NCBI RefSeq assembly: GCF_000017205.1
Contig: NC_009656.1
Span: forward strand, 6,192,501-6,256,500
Direction of reading: 5' to 3'
Length of the DNA: 64,000 nt
DNA from: Pseudomonas paraeruginosa PA7
GTDB lineage: Bacteria; Pseudomonadota; Gammaproteobacteria; Pseudomonadales; Pseudomonadaceae
Shown: one piece after another, positions 11,114 to 18,257 of the stretch
Layout: each line of letters begins with the position of its first letter
Numbering within the stretch: the first letter of the stretch is position 1
Notes under the pieces: model-generated
Databases searched by the model: none
Seen by the model: only the letters and a program-made list of their open reading frames with translations
What the model was told of the DNA's origin: nothing
Position numbers and translations under genes: made by a program

Positions 11114-12051
11114 GGATGCCCAGCCTCGCCATAGACCGCTGCGAGGATCGCCTCGGCGCCCTGCGCCAGGAGGTCGTCGGCCACCTGTACGCCCAGCGCC
11201 TCGGCCTGCGCCAGGGGCGCCCGCCCTTCGGCCCGCAGCAACTGGCTGCCGTCAGGCTGGCCGACCAGGCCGCGCAGCCACAGTTGGTCACCCTCGCGAA
11301 TCGCGTAGCAGGCGATCGGCACCTGGCAGCCACCGTTGAGGCGCTTGTTCAGCGCGCGCTCGGCAGTGACCCGCAGCGCCGTATCGGCGTGGTGCAGGGG
11401 CGCCAGCAGGGCGTGCAGGTCGGCGTCGGCGGTGCGGCACTCGATGCCGACCGCGCCCTGGCCACCGGCGGGCAGGCTGTCGTCGACGCTGATCGAGGAA
11501 CGGATGCGCGACTCGAAGCCGAGGCGGATCAGGCCGGCGGCGGCGAGGATGATCGCGTCGTACTCGCCGGCATCCAGCTTGGCCAGGCGGGTGTTGACGT
11601 TGCCACGCAGGAAGCGGATCTGCAGGTCCGGCCGGCGCGCCAGCAGTTGCGCCTGGCGGCGCAGGCTGGAGGTGCCGACCACGCTGCCGGCGGGCAGTTG
11701 GTCGAGGCTCGCGTAGGTGTTCGAGACGAAGGCGTCACGCGGGTCTTCGCGCTCGCAGATGGTGTAGAGGCCAAGGCCTTCGGGGAAGTCCATCGGCACG
11801 TCCTTCATCGAGTGCACCGCGATGTCGGCGGCGCCCTCGAGCAGGGCGGTCTCCAGCTCCTTGACGAACAGGCCCTTGCCGCCGATCTTCGCCAGCGGCG
11901 CGTCGAGCAGCTTGTCGCCGCGACTGGTCATCGGCAGCAGGGTGACGGTCAGGTCGGGATGGGCCTGTTCCAGGCGCGCCTTGACGTATTCGGCCTGCCA
12001 CAAGGCGAGGGCGCTCTGGCGGGTGGCGATGCGGATTTCGCGGGACGACAT
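11110..12051 (-). CDS. hemC: Porphobilinogen deaminase (hydroxymethylbilane synthase)
   Basis: 313-residue HemC, which polymerises four porphobilinogens. Visible motifs are IATRQSALALWQAEYV at the N-terminus, HSMKDVP (about residue 82), and the dipyrromethane-cofactor cysteine in NGGCQVP (about residue 240). Start taken at MSSREIR (12051), giving the usual family length; the Shine-Dalgarno is weak (GGAAT). Confidence 0.95.
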   Translation of the reverse strand: MSSREIRIATRQSALALWQAEYVKARLEQAHPDLTVTLLPMTSRGDKLLDAPLAKIGGKGLFVKELETALLEGAADIAVHSMKDVPMDFPEGLGLYTICEREDPRDAFVSNTYASLDQLPAGSVVGTSSLRRQAQLLARRPDLQIRFLRGNVNTRLAKLDAGEYDAIILAAAGLIRLGFESRIRSSISVDDSLPAGGQGAVGIECRTADADLHALLAPLHHADTALRVTAERALNKRLNGGCQVPIACYAIREGDQLWLRGLVGQPDGSQLLRAEGRAPLAQAEALGVQVADDLLAQGAEAILAAVYGEAGHP

Positions 12052-12092
12052 GGGATATTCCGTGCACAAGGATGCACGCATCATAACAGTTC

Positions 12093-12139
12093 GCGCCCGG
12101 GTGCGCGGGCGCTGGGCCCGATAGCCGCACCCCGGGCGC
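12093..12139. other. Inverted repeat between algR and hemC
   Basis: GCGCCCGGGTGC (12093-12104) pairs with GCACCCCGGGCGC (12127-12139) with one bulged C, about 21 bp beyond the algR stop in the direction of transcription. No T-run follows. It may pause or partly terminate algR messages ahead of hemC. Confidence 0.4.
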
Positions 12140-12159
12140 CGGCGAACCGCCAGCGCTCG

Positions 12160-12906
12160 TCAGAGCTGGTGCATCAGGCGCCTGACGCCGGCCACGTGCC
12201 GTCGGCTGACGGTCAGCGCATCGCCATCGAGTCCTTTCAGATAGAGCTGGAAATGCCCCAGCGGCGTACGCTGTAGGCGTTCGATCCGTTCGCGGGCGAC
12301 CAGGGCGTTGCGGTGGATACGCACGAAGCGTTCGCCGAACTCGTCCTCCAGAGCCTTCAACGGCTCGTCCAGCAGCACTTCGCCCTGCGCATGGCGCAGG
12401 GTCACGTACTTGTGGTCGGCAATGAAGAAGATCACGTCCTCCAGGGGGATCAGTTCGATCCCCTTGCGGGTCCGCGCGCTGATGTGGCTGCGCGGTCCGC
12501 TGCCACCGGCGGCCGGAGGCTTGGTCAGCGCGGCCAGCTGCACGCGGTTCGGCCGCGAGGCCTTCTTCAGCGCTTCGGCCAGGTCCTCGCTGCGCACCGG
12601 CTTGACCAGATAGCCCACGGCGCTGACCTGGAAGGCTTCCAGGGCGAATTCGTCATGGGCCGTGCAGAAGATCACCGCGGGCGGGGCTTCCCGCTCGCAG
12701 AGTCTGGCCGCGACCTGGAGGCCGTCCAGACCGGGCATGCGGATATCCAGCAGGACGATATCGGGCTTGAGGCTGTCGATCAGCGTCAGCGCTTCTTCGC
12801 CATTGCTGGCCGAGGGCTCGAGGACGCGATAGCCGTCCAGTTGCCCTACCAATCGGGCCAGGCGCTCTCGCGCCAGAGGTTCGTCATCGACAATCAGGAC
12901 ATTCAT
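12160..12906 (-). CDS. algR: Response regulator AlgR
   Basis: 248-residue response regulator. The receiver domain (1-120) has the acidic pocket DDE (7-9), phosphorylatable Asp54 in LLDIRMPG, and Lys in VKPVR. A LytTR DNA-binding domain fills about 145-248. AlgR controls algD/algC, the fimU-pilVWXY1Y2E operon, rhl and other virulence genes. The start at MNVLIVDDEP lies 4 bp after the algZ stop, so kinase and regulator are co-transcribed. Confidence 0.97.
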   Translation of the reverse strand: MNVLIVDDEPLARERLARLVGQLDGYRVLEPSASNGEEALTLIDSLKPDIVLLDIRMPGLDGLQVAARLCEREAPPAVIFCTAHDEFALEAFQVSAVGYLVKPVRSEDLAEALKKASRPNRVQLAALTKPPAAGGSGPRSHISARTRKGIELIPLEDVIFFIADHKYVTLRHAQGEVLLDEPLKALEDEFGERFVRIHRNALVARERIERLQRTPLGHFQLYLKGLDGDALTVSRRHVAGVRRLMHQL

Positions 12907-12910
12907 AAGC

Positions 12911-13987
12911 TCAGGCTTCCTGCATGAGTCGCGCACATGGATAGCGTAGACAGGTGTAGTGCCGTCCGTCACGGCGCTCGACGCTGAGACTCGCTTTAGG
13001 CCCGAAAAGTGCCCCAAGTCGTGCATCGATATTGTGTAACGCCTGTCGCGTGCCTTTCGACGGCGGCGACTCGAGCGCCTCGTCGTAGGGGTTGCTCACA
13101 CACAGCTGGAACACTCCTTCACGATAGACCGCCTCGACCTGCACCAGGCCACCTTCGACCCGCGGCTGGATGCCATAGATAAGCGCATTTTCCAGCAGCG
13201 GCTGCAAGGTCAGTTGGGGAATCGGCAGGTTGGCCGGCACCCCGTGCACCTGCCAGTCCAGTTGCAGGCGATCGCCAAGACGATACTGCTCAATGGAAAG
13301 ATAGCGCCTCGCCAGCGCCAGTTCCTCCTCCCAGGTAACTAAAGTGCCGGGCCTGGCCAGGCTGGCCCTGAACAGGTCGGACAGGTCCAGCACCGCATGC
13401 TCGGCCTTGAGCGGGTCCAGCCCGATCAGGCTGGCGATGCTGTTCAGGCTGTTGAACAGGAAGTGCGGACGGATCCGCGCCTGCAGGGACTCCAGGCGCG
13501 CCTGCAACTCGGCCTGCTGCTGCCGGCGCCATTGGCTCTGCAGGTAAAAGTAGCGCAGCACCAGGGCCGACATGATCAGCGCGATCAGCGCATGCCGCAG
13601 ATACAGGTTGACCTCGCCGGCACGACTCAGTTCACCACCCAACTGGTAGTGCTCGGCCACCGCGGTGCAGCCCAGGGTCAGGAGCACCACCAGCAGGCTG
13701 CAGGCGCCCCCCGCCAGTGCCACCGGCAAGCGCGCGAGCAACGGTCGCAAGCGGCAGAACAGCGCCGCCGAGAGCAGCACGATCCACTGCACGAACAGAG
13801 AGGCCAGGGCCAGGCGCACCCAGTTGAAGCTCGGCGTCATCGGCTCCGCCAGCACCAGCACCAGCACCAGCAGCTCCGCCAGCAGCACCAGGGTGAACAG
13901 GGCCTCGGCCTCGCAGAGCTCGGGAATGAAGAAATCGTCGTGGACGGCCGGCCGGGGCGAACGGCCGGGCTTGAGTCGGATAGGCAT
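12911..13987 (-). CDS. algZ: Membrane sensor kinase FimS/AlgZ
   Basis: 358-residue LytS/YehU-type histidine kinase (FimS/AlgZ). The N-terminal half has about six hydrophobic segments and no periplasmic sensor domain. The His_kinase motif RIRPHFLFNSLNS places the phospho-His at 175, and a degenerate HATPase region follows. With AlgR it controls twitching motility and alginate. Start at MPIRLKPG (13987); in-frame upstream codons extend into the argH promoter region and are not used. Confidence 0.95.
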   Translation of the reverse strand: MPIRLKPGRSPRPAVHDDFFIPELCEAEALFTLVLLAELLVLVLVLAEPMTPSFNWVRLALASLFVQWIVLLSAALFCRLRPLLARLPVALAGGACSLLVVLLTLGCTAVAEHYQLGGELSRAGEVNLYLRHALIALIMSALVLRYFYLQSQWRRQQQAELQARLESLQARIRPHFLFNSLNSIASLIGLDPLKAEHAVLDLSDLFRASLARPGTLVTWEEELALARRYLSIEQYRLGDRLQLDWQVHGVPANLPIPQLTLQPLLENALIYGIQPRVEGGLVQVEAVYREGVFQLCVSNPYDEALESPPSKGTRQALHNIDARLGALFGPKASLSVERRDGRHYTCLRYPCARLMQEA

Positions 13988-14211
13988 CGCCAGAGTTTCC
14001 GCAAGGCCCGTGACGCCCGCAAGACGGCCGCGGGCGTACGGGCGAAATAAAGTACCGAAATGCCATCTGCCGCAAAAAACCGCGAAACACCGCTCGCTCC
14101 GGCTTCGTCGACGCGCCGCCGGTTTTGCCTCCCGGCCTGCTATCATCGTCGCACTTTGCCCGTCACGCAGGCCGCGCGGCCTGTCCGTTTCTTGTTGCAG
14201 CGAGAGATACC
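13988..14211. promoter_or_regulatory. Divergent algZ / argH promoter region
   Basis: 224-bp non-coding stretch between divergent algZ and argH starts. It must hold both promoters. I see no unambiguous sigma-70 or operator motif and do not assign sites. Confidence 0.5.
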
Positions 14212-15606
14212 ATGAGCGTAGAGAAGACCAATCAGTCCTGGGGCGGCCGCTTCAGCGAGCCCGTCGACGCCTTCGTCGCCCGTTTCACCGCCTCCGTCGA
14301 CTTCGACAAGCGTCTCTACCGCCACGACATCATGGGTTCCATCGCCCACGCCACGATGCTGGCCAAGGTCGGCGTGCTCAGCGACGCCGAGCGTGACGCC
14401 ATCGTCGACGGCCTGCAGCAGATCCAGGCGGAAATCGAGGCGGGTAGCTTCGACTGGCGCGTCGACCTGGAAGACGTGCACATGAACATCGAGGCGCGCC
14501 TCACCGACCGCATCGGCGTCACCGGCAAGAAACTCCATACCGGCCGCTCGCGCAACGACCAGGTGGCGACCGACATCCGCCTCTGGCTGCGCGACGAGAT
14601 CGATACCATCCTCGCCGAGATCACCCGCCTGCAACAGGGCCTGCTCGGCCTGGCCGAAGCGGAGGCCGATACCATCATGCCCGGCTTCACCCACCTGCAG
14701 ACCGCCCAGCCGGTGACCTTCGGCCACCACCTGCTGGCCTGGTTCGAGATGCTCGGCCGCGACTACGAGCGCCTGGTCGACTGCCACAGGCGGGTCAACC
14801 GCATGCCGCTCGGCTCGGCCGCCCTGGCCGGCACCACCTATCCGATCCAGCGCGAGATCACCTGCCAGTTGCTCGGCTTCGAGGCCATCGGCGGCAACTC
14901 CCTGGACGGCGTTTCCGACCGCGACTTCGCCATCGAATTCTGCGCCGCCGCCAGCCTGGCGATGATGCACCTGTCGCGCTTCTCGGAAGAGCTGGTGCTG
15001 TGGACCAGCGCGCAGTTCCAGTTCATCGACCTGCCCGACCGCTTCTGCACCGGCTCCTCGATCATGCCGCAGAAGAAGAACCCCGACGTGCCGGAACTGG
15101 TGCGCGGCAAGTCCGGCCGGGTGTTCGGCGCCCTCACCGGCCTGCTGACCCTGATGAAAGGCCAGCCGCTGGCCTACAACAAGGACAACCAGGAAGACAA
15201 GGAGCCGCTGTTCGACGCCGCCGACACCCTGCGCGACAGCCTGCGCGCCTTCGCCGACATGGTCCCGGCGATCCGGCCGCGGCGCGAGGTCATGCGCGAG
15301 GCGGCGCGGCGCGGTTTCTCCACCGCCACCGACCTGGCCGACTACCTCGTGCGCAAGGGCCTGCCGTTCCGCGATTGCCACGAGATCGTCGGCCACGCGG
15401 TGAAATATGGCGTGGACAGCGGCAAGGACCTCGCCGAGATGAGCCTCGACGAACTGCGCCGCTTCAGCGAGCAGATCGACGCCGACGTCTTCGCCGTGCT
15501 GACCCTGGAAGGCTCGGTCAATGCCCGCGACCACATCGGCGGCACCGCGCCGAACCAGGTCCGCGCCGCCGTTGCCCGCGGCCGGCAATTGCTCGCCCAG
15601 CGCTGA
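14212..15606 (+). CDS. argH: Argininosuccinate lyase
   Basis: 464-residue ArgH, last step of arginine biosynthesis (argininosuccinate to arginine plus fumarate). The fumarase/lyase signature GSSIMPQKKNPD lies near residue 281; HTGRSRNDQ and TAQPVTFGH are also present. Start at MSVEKTNQSWGGRF (14212); translation further upstream is not conserved. An inverted repeat GGCGGCGCC / GGCGCCGCC at 15614-15635 lies between its stop and the convergent corA stop. Confidence 0.97.
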   Translation: MSVEKTNQSWGGRFSEPVDAFVARFTASVDFDKRLYRHDIMGSIAHATMLAKVGVLSDAERDAIVDGLQQIQAEIEAGSFDWRVDLEDVHMNIEARLTDRIGVTGKKLHTGRSRNDQVATDIRLWLRDEIDTILAEITRLQQGLLGLAEAEADTIMPGFTHLQTAQPVTFGHHLLAWFEMLGRDYERLVDCHRRVNRMPLGSAALAGTTYPIQREITCQLLGFEAIGGNSLDGVSDRDFAIEFCAAASLAMMHLSRFSEELVLWTSAQFQFIDLPDRFCTGSSIMPQKKNPDVPELVRGKSGRVFGALTGLLTLMKGQPLAYNKDNQEDKEPLFDAADTLRDSLRAFADMVPAIRPRREVMREAARRGFSTATDLADYLVRKGLPFRDCHEIVGHAVKYGVDSGKDLAEMSLDELRRFSEQIDADVFAVLTLEGSVNARDHIGGTAPNQVRAAVARGRQLLAQR

Positions 15607-15645
15607 GTCTCCCGGCGGCGCCGTCCGGCGCCGCCTCGCGGATCC

Positions 15646-16626
15646 TCAGAGCCAGTTCTTGAACTTGAACCACAGGTACGGAAGGATCGCCGACACCACC
15701 ATCATCCCCAGCGCCATCGGATAGCCGATGGACCAGTCCAGCTCGGGCATGTCCTTGAAGTTCATGCCGTACACCGTGCCCACCAGGGTCGGTGGCAGGA
15801 ACAGCACGGCGGCGATGGAGAACACCTTGATGATGCTGTTCTGCTCGATGTTGATCAGGCCCAGGGTGGCGTCGAGGAGGAAATTGATCTCGGTGGACAT
15901 CTTCGCCAGGTACTCGTCGAGCGAGCGCACGTCGCGCTCCACGGTCTTCGCCAGGACCTTGGCCGGCTCGGAGAGCCAGCCATTGCAGCCCTGGCGGAAG
16001 TAGCTGTTCATCCGGTTGATGCTGAGCAGGCTGTCGTTGAGCTTGGACAGCAGCGAGCTGCTGCGCCCGAGGTGCTTGATGATCTGCTGCAGGTCGGTCT
16101 TCGGCTTGCGGGTCTGGGTGGTCGACTCGGCGAAGATTTCCCGCGACATGCTGCTCAGTTGCCCCTGCACCGCTTCCAGCACGTCGGCGATACGGTCCAC
16201 CAGGCTGTCCATCATCAGGGCGAACAGCTGGGTGCTGCTGCGGTTGGCGTCGAGCTGGCGGATACAGCGGTTCTCGAACTCGCGGAACGAACGCAGGTCG
16301 GCGTAGCGCACGGTGATCAGCCACTTCTCGCTGAGGACGAAGGTGACTTCCTCGGTGTTCGGCCGGTGCTCGGTGATCCCGCCGACCACCGAGGTGGTCA
16401 TGTAGAGGACGTTGCCGTCCTCGTAGAAGCGCGAGGAATCCTCGATCTCGGCCATTTCCTCGCGAGTCGGGATGTTCACCTGCAAGTGCGATTCGAGCAG
16501 GCGCTCCTCTTCGGGGGTCGGGTGCTGCAGGTCGATCCACAGGGTGCCTGGCGGCAGGCCCTGCTGGCTGTCGGCATGGGCGTGCCGCTCCAGGCGGTCG
16601 CCGGAAAGGACGTAATAGGTGATCAT
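15646..16626 (-). CDS. corA: CorA-family magnesium/cobalt transporter
   Basis: 326-residue CorA-type divalent cation channel. A cytoplasmic alpha/beta funnel precedes two C-terminal membrane helices, and the selectivity motif is YGMN (about residue 288) followed by FKDMPEL. Start at MITYYVL (16626); longer upstream reading is not supported. It converges on argH across only 39 bp, a junction that in PAO1 (from memory) holds a type VI secretion vgrG/hcp cluster. Confidence 0.9.
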   Translation of the reverse strand: MITYYVLSGDRLERHAHADSQQGLPPGTLWIDLQHPTPEEERLLESHLQVNIPTREEMAEIEDSSRFYEDGNVLYMTTSVVGGITEHRPNTEEVTFVLSEKWLITVRYADLRSFREFENRCIRQLDANRSSTQLFALMMDSLVDRIADVLEAVQGQLSSMSREIFAESTTQTRKPKTDLQQIIKHLGRSSSLLSKLNDSLLSINRMNSYFRQGCNGWLSEPAKVLAKTVERDVRSLDEYLAKMSTEINFLLDATLGLINIEQNSIIKVFSIAAVLFLPPTLVGTVYGMNFKDMPELDWSIGYPMALGMMVVSAILPYLWFKFKNWL

Positions 16627-16727
16627 GTCGGGTATCGCTGCCCTCGCGGCCATCCATTGGCCAAGCAGGGTGGACAACTTCCCGCCGCCGCACAAGCGGT
16701 ACTTTGCGCCAGAACGAGGAATGCCCG

Positions 16728-17003
16728 ATGAGCGAACAGGACGACAATCAGGAAGACGGCTTCGCCGAGGAAAAGCTGATCCAGGCCATCGAGAACCAGA
16801 TCGACAGCGAAAACCCACCGGCGGCGCGTGCCGTATTCAACAAGCTGACCCTGGTCGGCTACGAACGCGACGAGGCGCTGGGCATGATGGCCTATGTGCT
16901 GGCCCACGAGATCAACGCCATGCTCGCCGCCGACCGCGCCTTCGACAGCGCCGGTTACGAGCAGGCGCTGCGCGCCCTGCCGACGCTGCCGGACGACGAA
17001 TGA
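16728..17003 (+). CDS. Small acidic conserved hypothetical protein
   Basis: 91-residue acidic, helical protein (MSEQDDNQEDGFAEEKLIQA). It has no signal peptide or membrane segment and I do not recognise a domain. GAGGA lies 10 bp before the ATG. It is divergent from corA. Conserved in Pseudomonas at this position; function unknown. Confidence 0.75.
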   Translation: MSEQDDNQEDGFAEEKLIQAIENQIDSENPPAARAVFNKLTLVGYERDEALGMMAYVLAHEINAMLAADRAFDSAGYEQALRALPTLPDDE

Positions 17004-17134
17004 GCGAGGCCGGCCCGCCCCATGCCGGCGAATATCCCTGGCATCCATGCGGTTTTGTTTCGCAAACGCCTGCCGCTCTGGTAGAAAGATGGCGCCCACT
17101 CTCCGTGCCACCTGCTTTCGCGGAGCGATACCGG

Positions 17135-17902
17135 ATGCGATCCTGGTTCCAATTCCTTTCTGCCTGCCTGCTGCTGGCCGCTTGCGGCCGGGCGGCGGCC
17201 GTTCCGGCAGAACCCCTGGTGCTCGGCGCCGAAGATGACTGGTATCCCTATACCGCCTACAAGGATGGCCACATCCAGGGCATGAGCGCGGACATCGTGC
17301 GGGCCGCCTTCAAGGCCGCCGACACGCCGATTCAGCTCAACCCATACCCGTATTCACGCTGCATGAAGCTGGCCCTGAAAGGCCTGATCGCCGGTTGCTT
17401 CAACACCTCGCCGAACCCGCACATCCTTGCCGACTACCGCCTGCCGCGGCAGCCGCTGTTCCGCGCCGAAATCCAGCTCTGGGCGCGACGCGGCGCGGCG
17501 CAGCCGCCGGACCTGGAGCGGGCGCTGAGCGGCAGGAAGGTCGCGGTGACCCTCGGCTACGAATACGGCGACGGCTTCGATCGTCGCCACGACCTGGTGC
17601 GCATCCCGGTGCGCAAGGACTACTACGGCTTCCTCATGCTCCAGCGCGGCCGAGTCGACTATGCCCTGGCCTACCGCAGCACCGCCCGCCAGCTGTTCAG
17701 CGAGCATCCCGAGCTGGAGGACCAGTTCCAGCCGGTGGCCACGATCCATCGCCCGGAACTGTACCTGTCGTTCTCGCGCCGCCACCCGCAGGCCGAACAC
17801 CTGCTCGAGCGCTTCGAGCTGGGCATGCAGCGCATCCTCGCCAACGGCGATTACCAGAAGATCCTCGATGGCTGGCGCCAGGCCACCGACGCTGTTCCCT
17901 AG
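17135..17902 (+). CDS. Periplasmic solute-binding protein, family 3
   Basis: 255-residue secreted protein. The signal peptide ends at LLAACGRAAAV; an LAAC-like lipobox makes lipoprotein processing possible but is followed by Gly-Arg. The mature part resembles SBP family 3 (amino-acid binding: AEDDWYPYTAYKDGHIQGM, then DYALAYRSTA). No ABC permease or ATPase is nearby, so it may act as a stand-alone binding protein. Start at 17135 gives the signal peptide and has GGAG upstream. Confidence 0.82.
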   Translation: MRSWFQFLSACLLLAACGRAAAVPAEPLVLGAEDDWYPYTAYKDGHIQGMSADIVRAAFKAADTPIQLNPYPYSRCMKLALKGLIAGCFNTSPNPHILADYRLPRQPLFRAEIQLWARRGAAQPPDLERALSGRKVAVTLGYEYGDGFDRRHDLVRIPVRKDYYGFLMLQRGRVDYALAYRSTARQLFSEHPELEDQFQPVATIHRPELYLSFSRRHPQAEHLLERFELGMQRILANGDYQKILDGWRQATDAVP

Positions 17903-17944
17903 TCCAACTACACTCACCGGTGCTCATCACCGCAAGGAGCCGAC

Positions 17945-18181
17945 ATGGCCTTCACCCCCGAGCTGATCGACGAACTGGAACTGCTGGCGCTCTCCAACCT
18001 GAACAACACCCAGGAAGGACTCAAGGTCCACCACACCGCCGACGGCAAGGCGATCGCCGCCGCCCGCCGGCTGCACGACAAGGGCCTGATCGACCAGCCC
18101 GACGGCGGCTACCTGACCAGCCTCGGACTGGACGCCGCGGAACAGGCGCAAGGCCTGCTGACCATCCTCAAGGGCGCCTGA
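17945..18181 (+). CDS. TIGR02647 family small protein
   Basis: 78-residue protein matching the TIGR02647 pattern (MAFTPELIDELELLALSNLNN, then HHTADGKAIAAARRLHDKGL). It looks like a small winged-helix fold but no DNA-binding role is established. AAGGAG lies 6 bp before the ATG. Lies between the binding protein and cyaA. Confidence 0.8.
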   Translation: MAFTPELIDELELLALSNLNNTQEGLKVHHTADGKAIAAARRLHDKGLIDQPDGGYLTSLGLDAAEQAQGLLTILKGA

Positions 18182-18257
18182 GGCTAGCGCCCGCTCGTGG
18201 CCCGGCGCTCAAGCCGCCGCGCCACCGGGCGATACATAGGTATGTCGGGGGCCAGGC

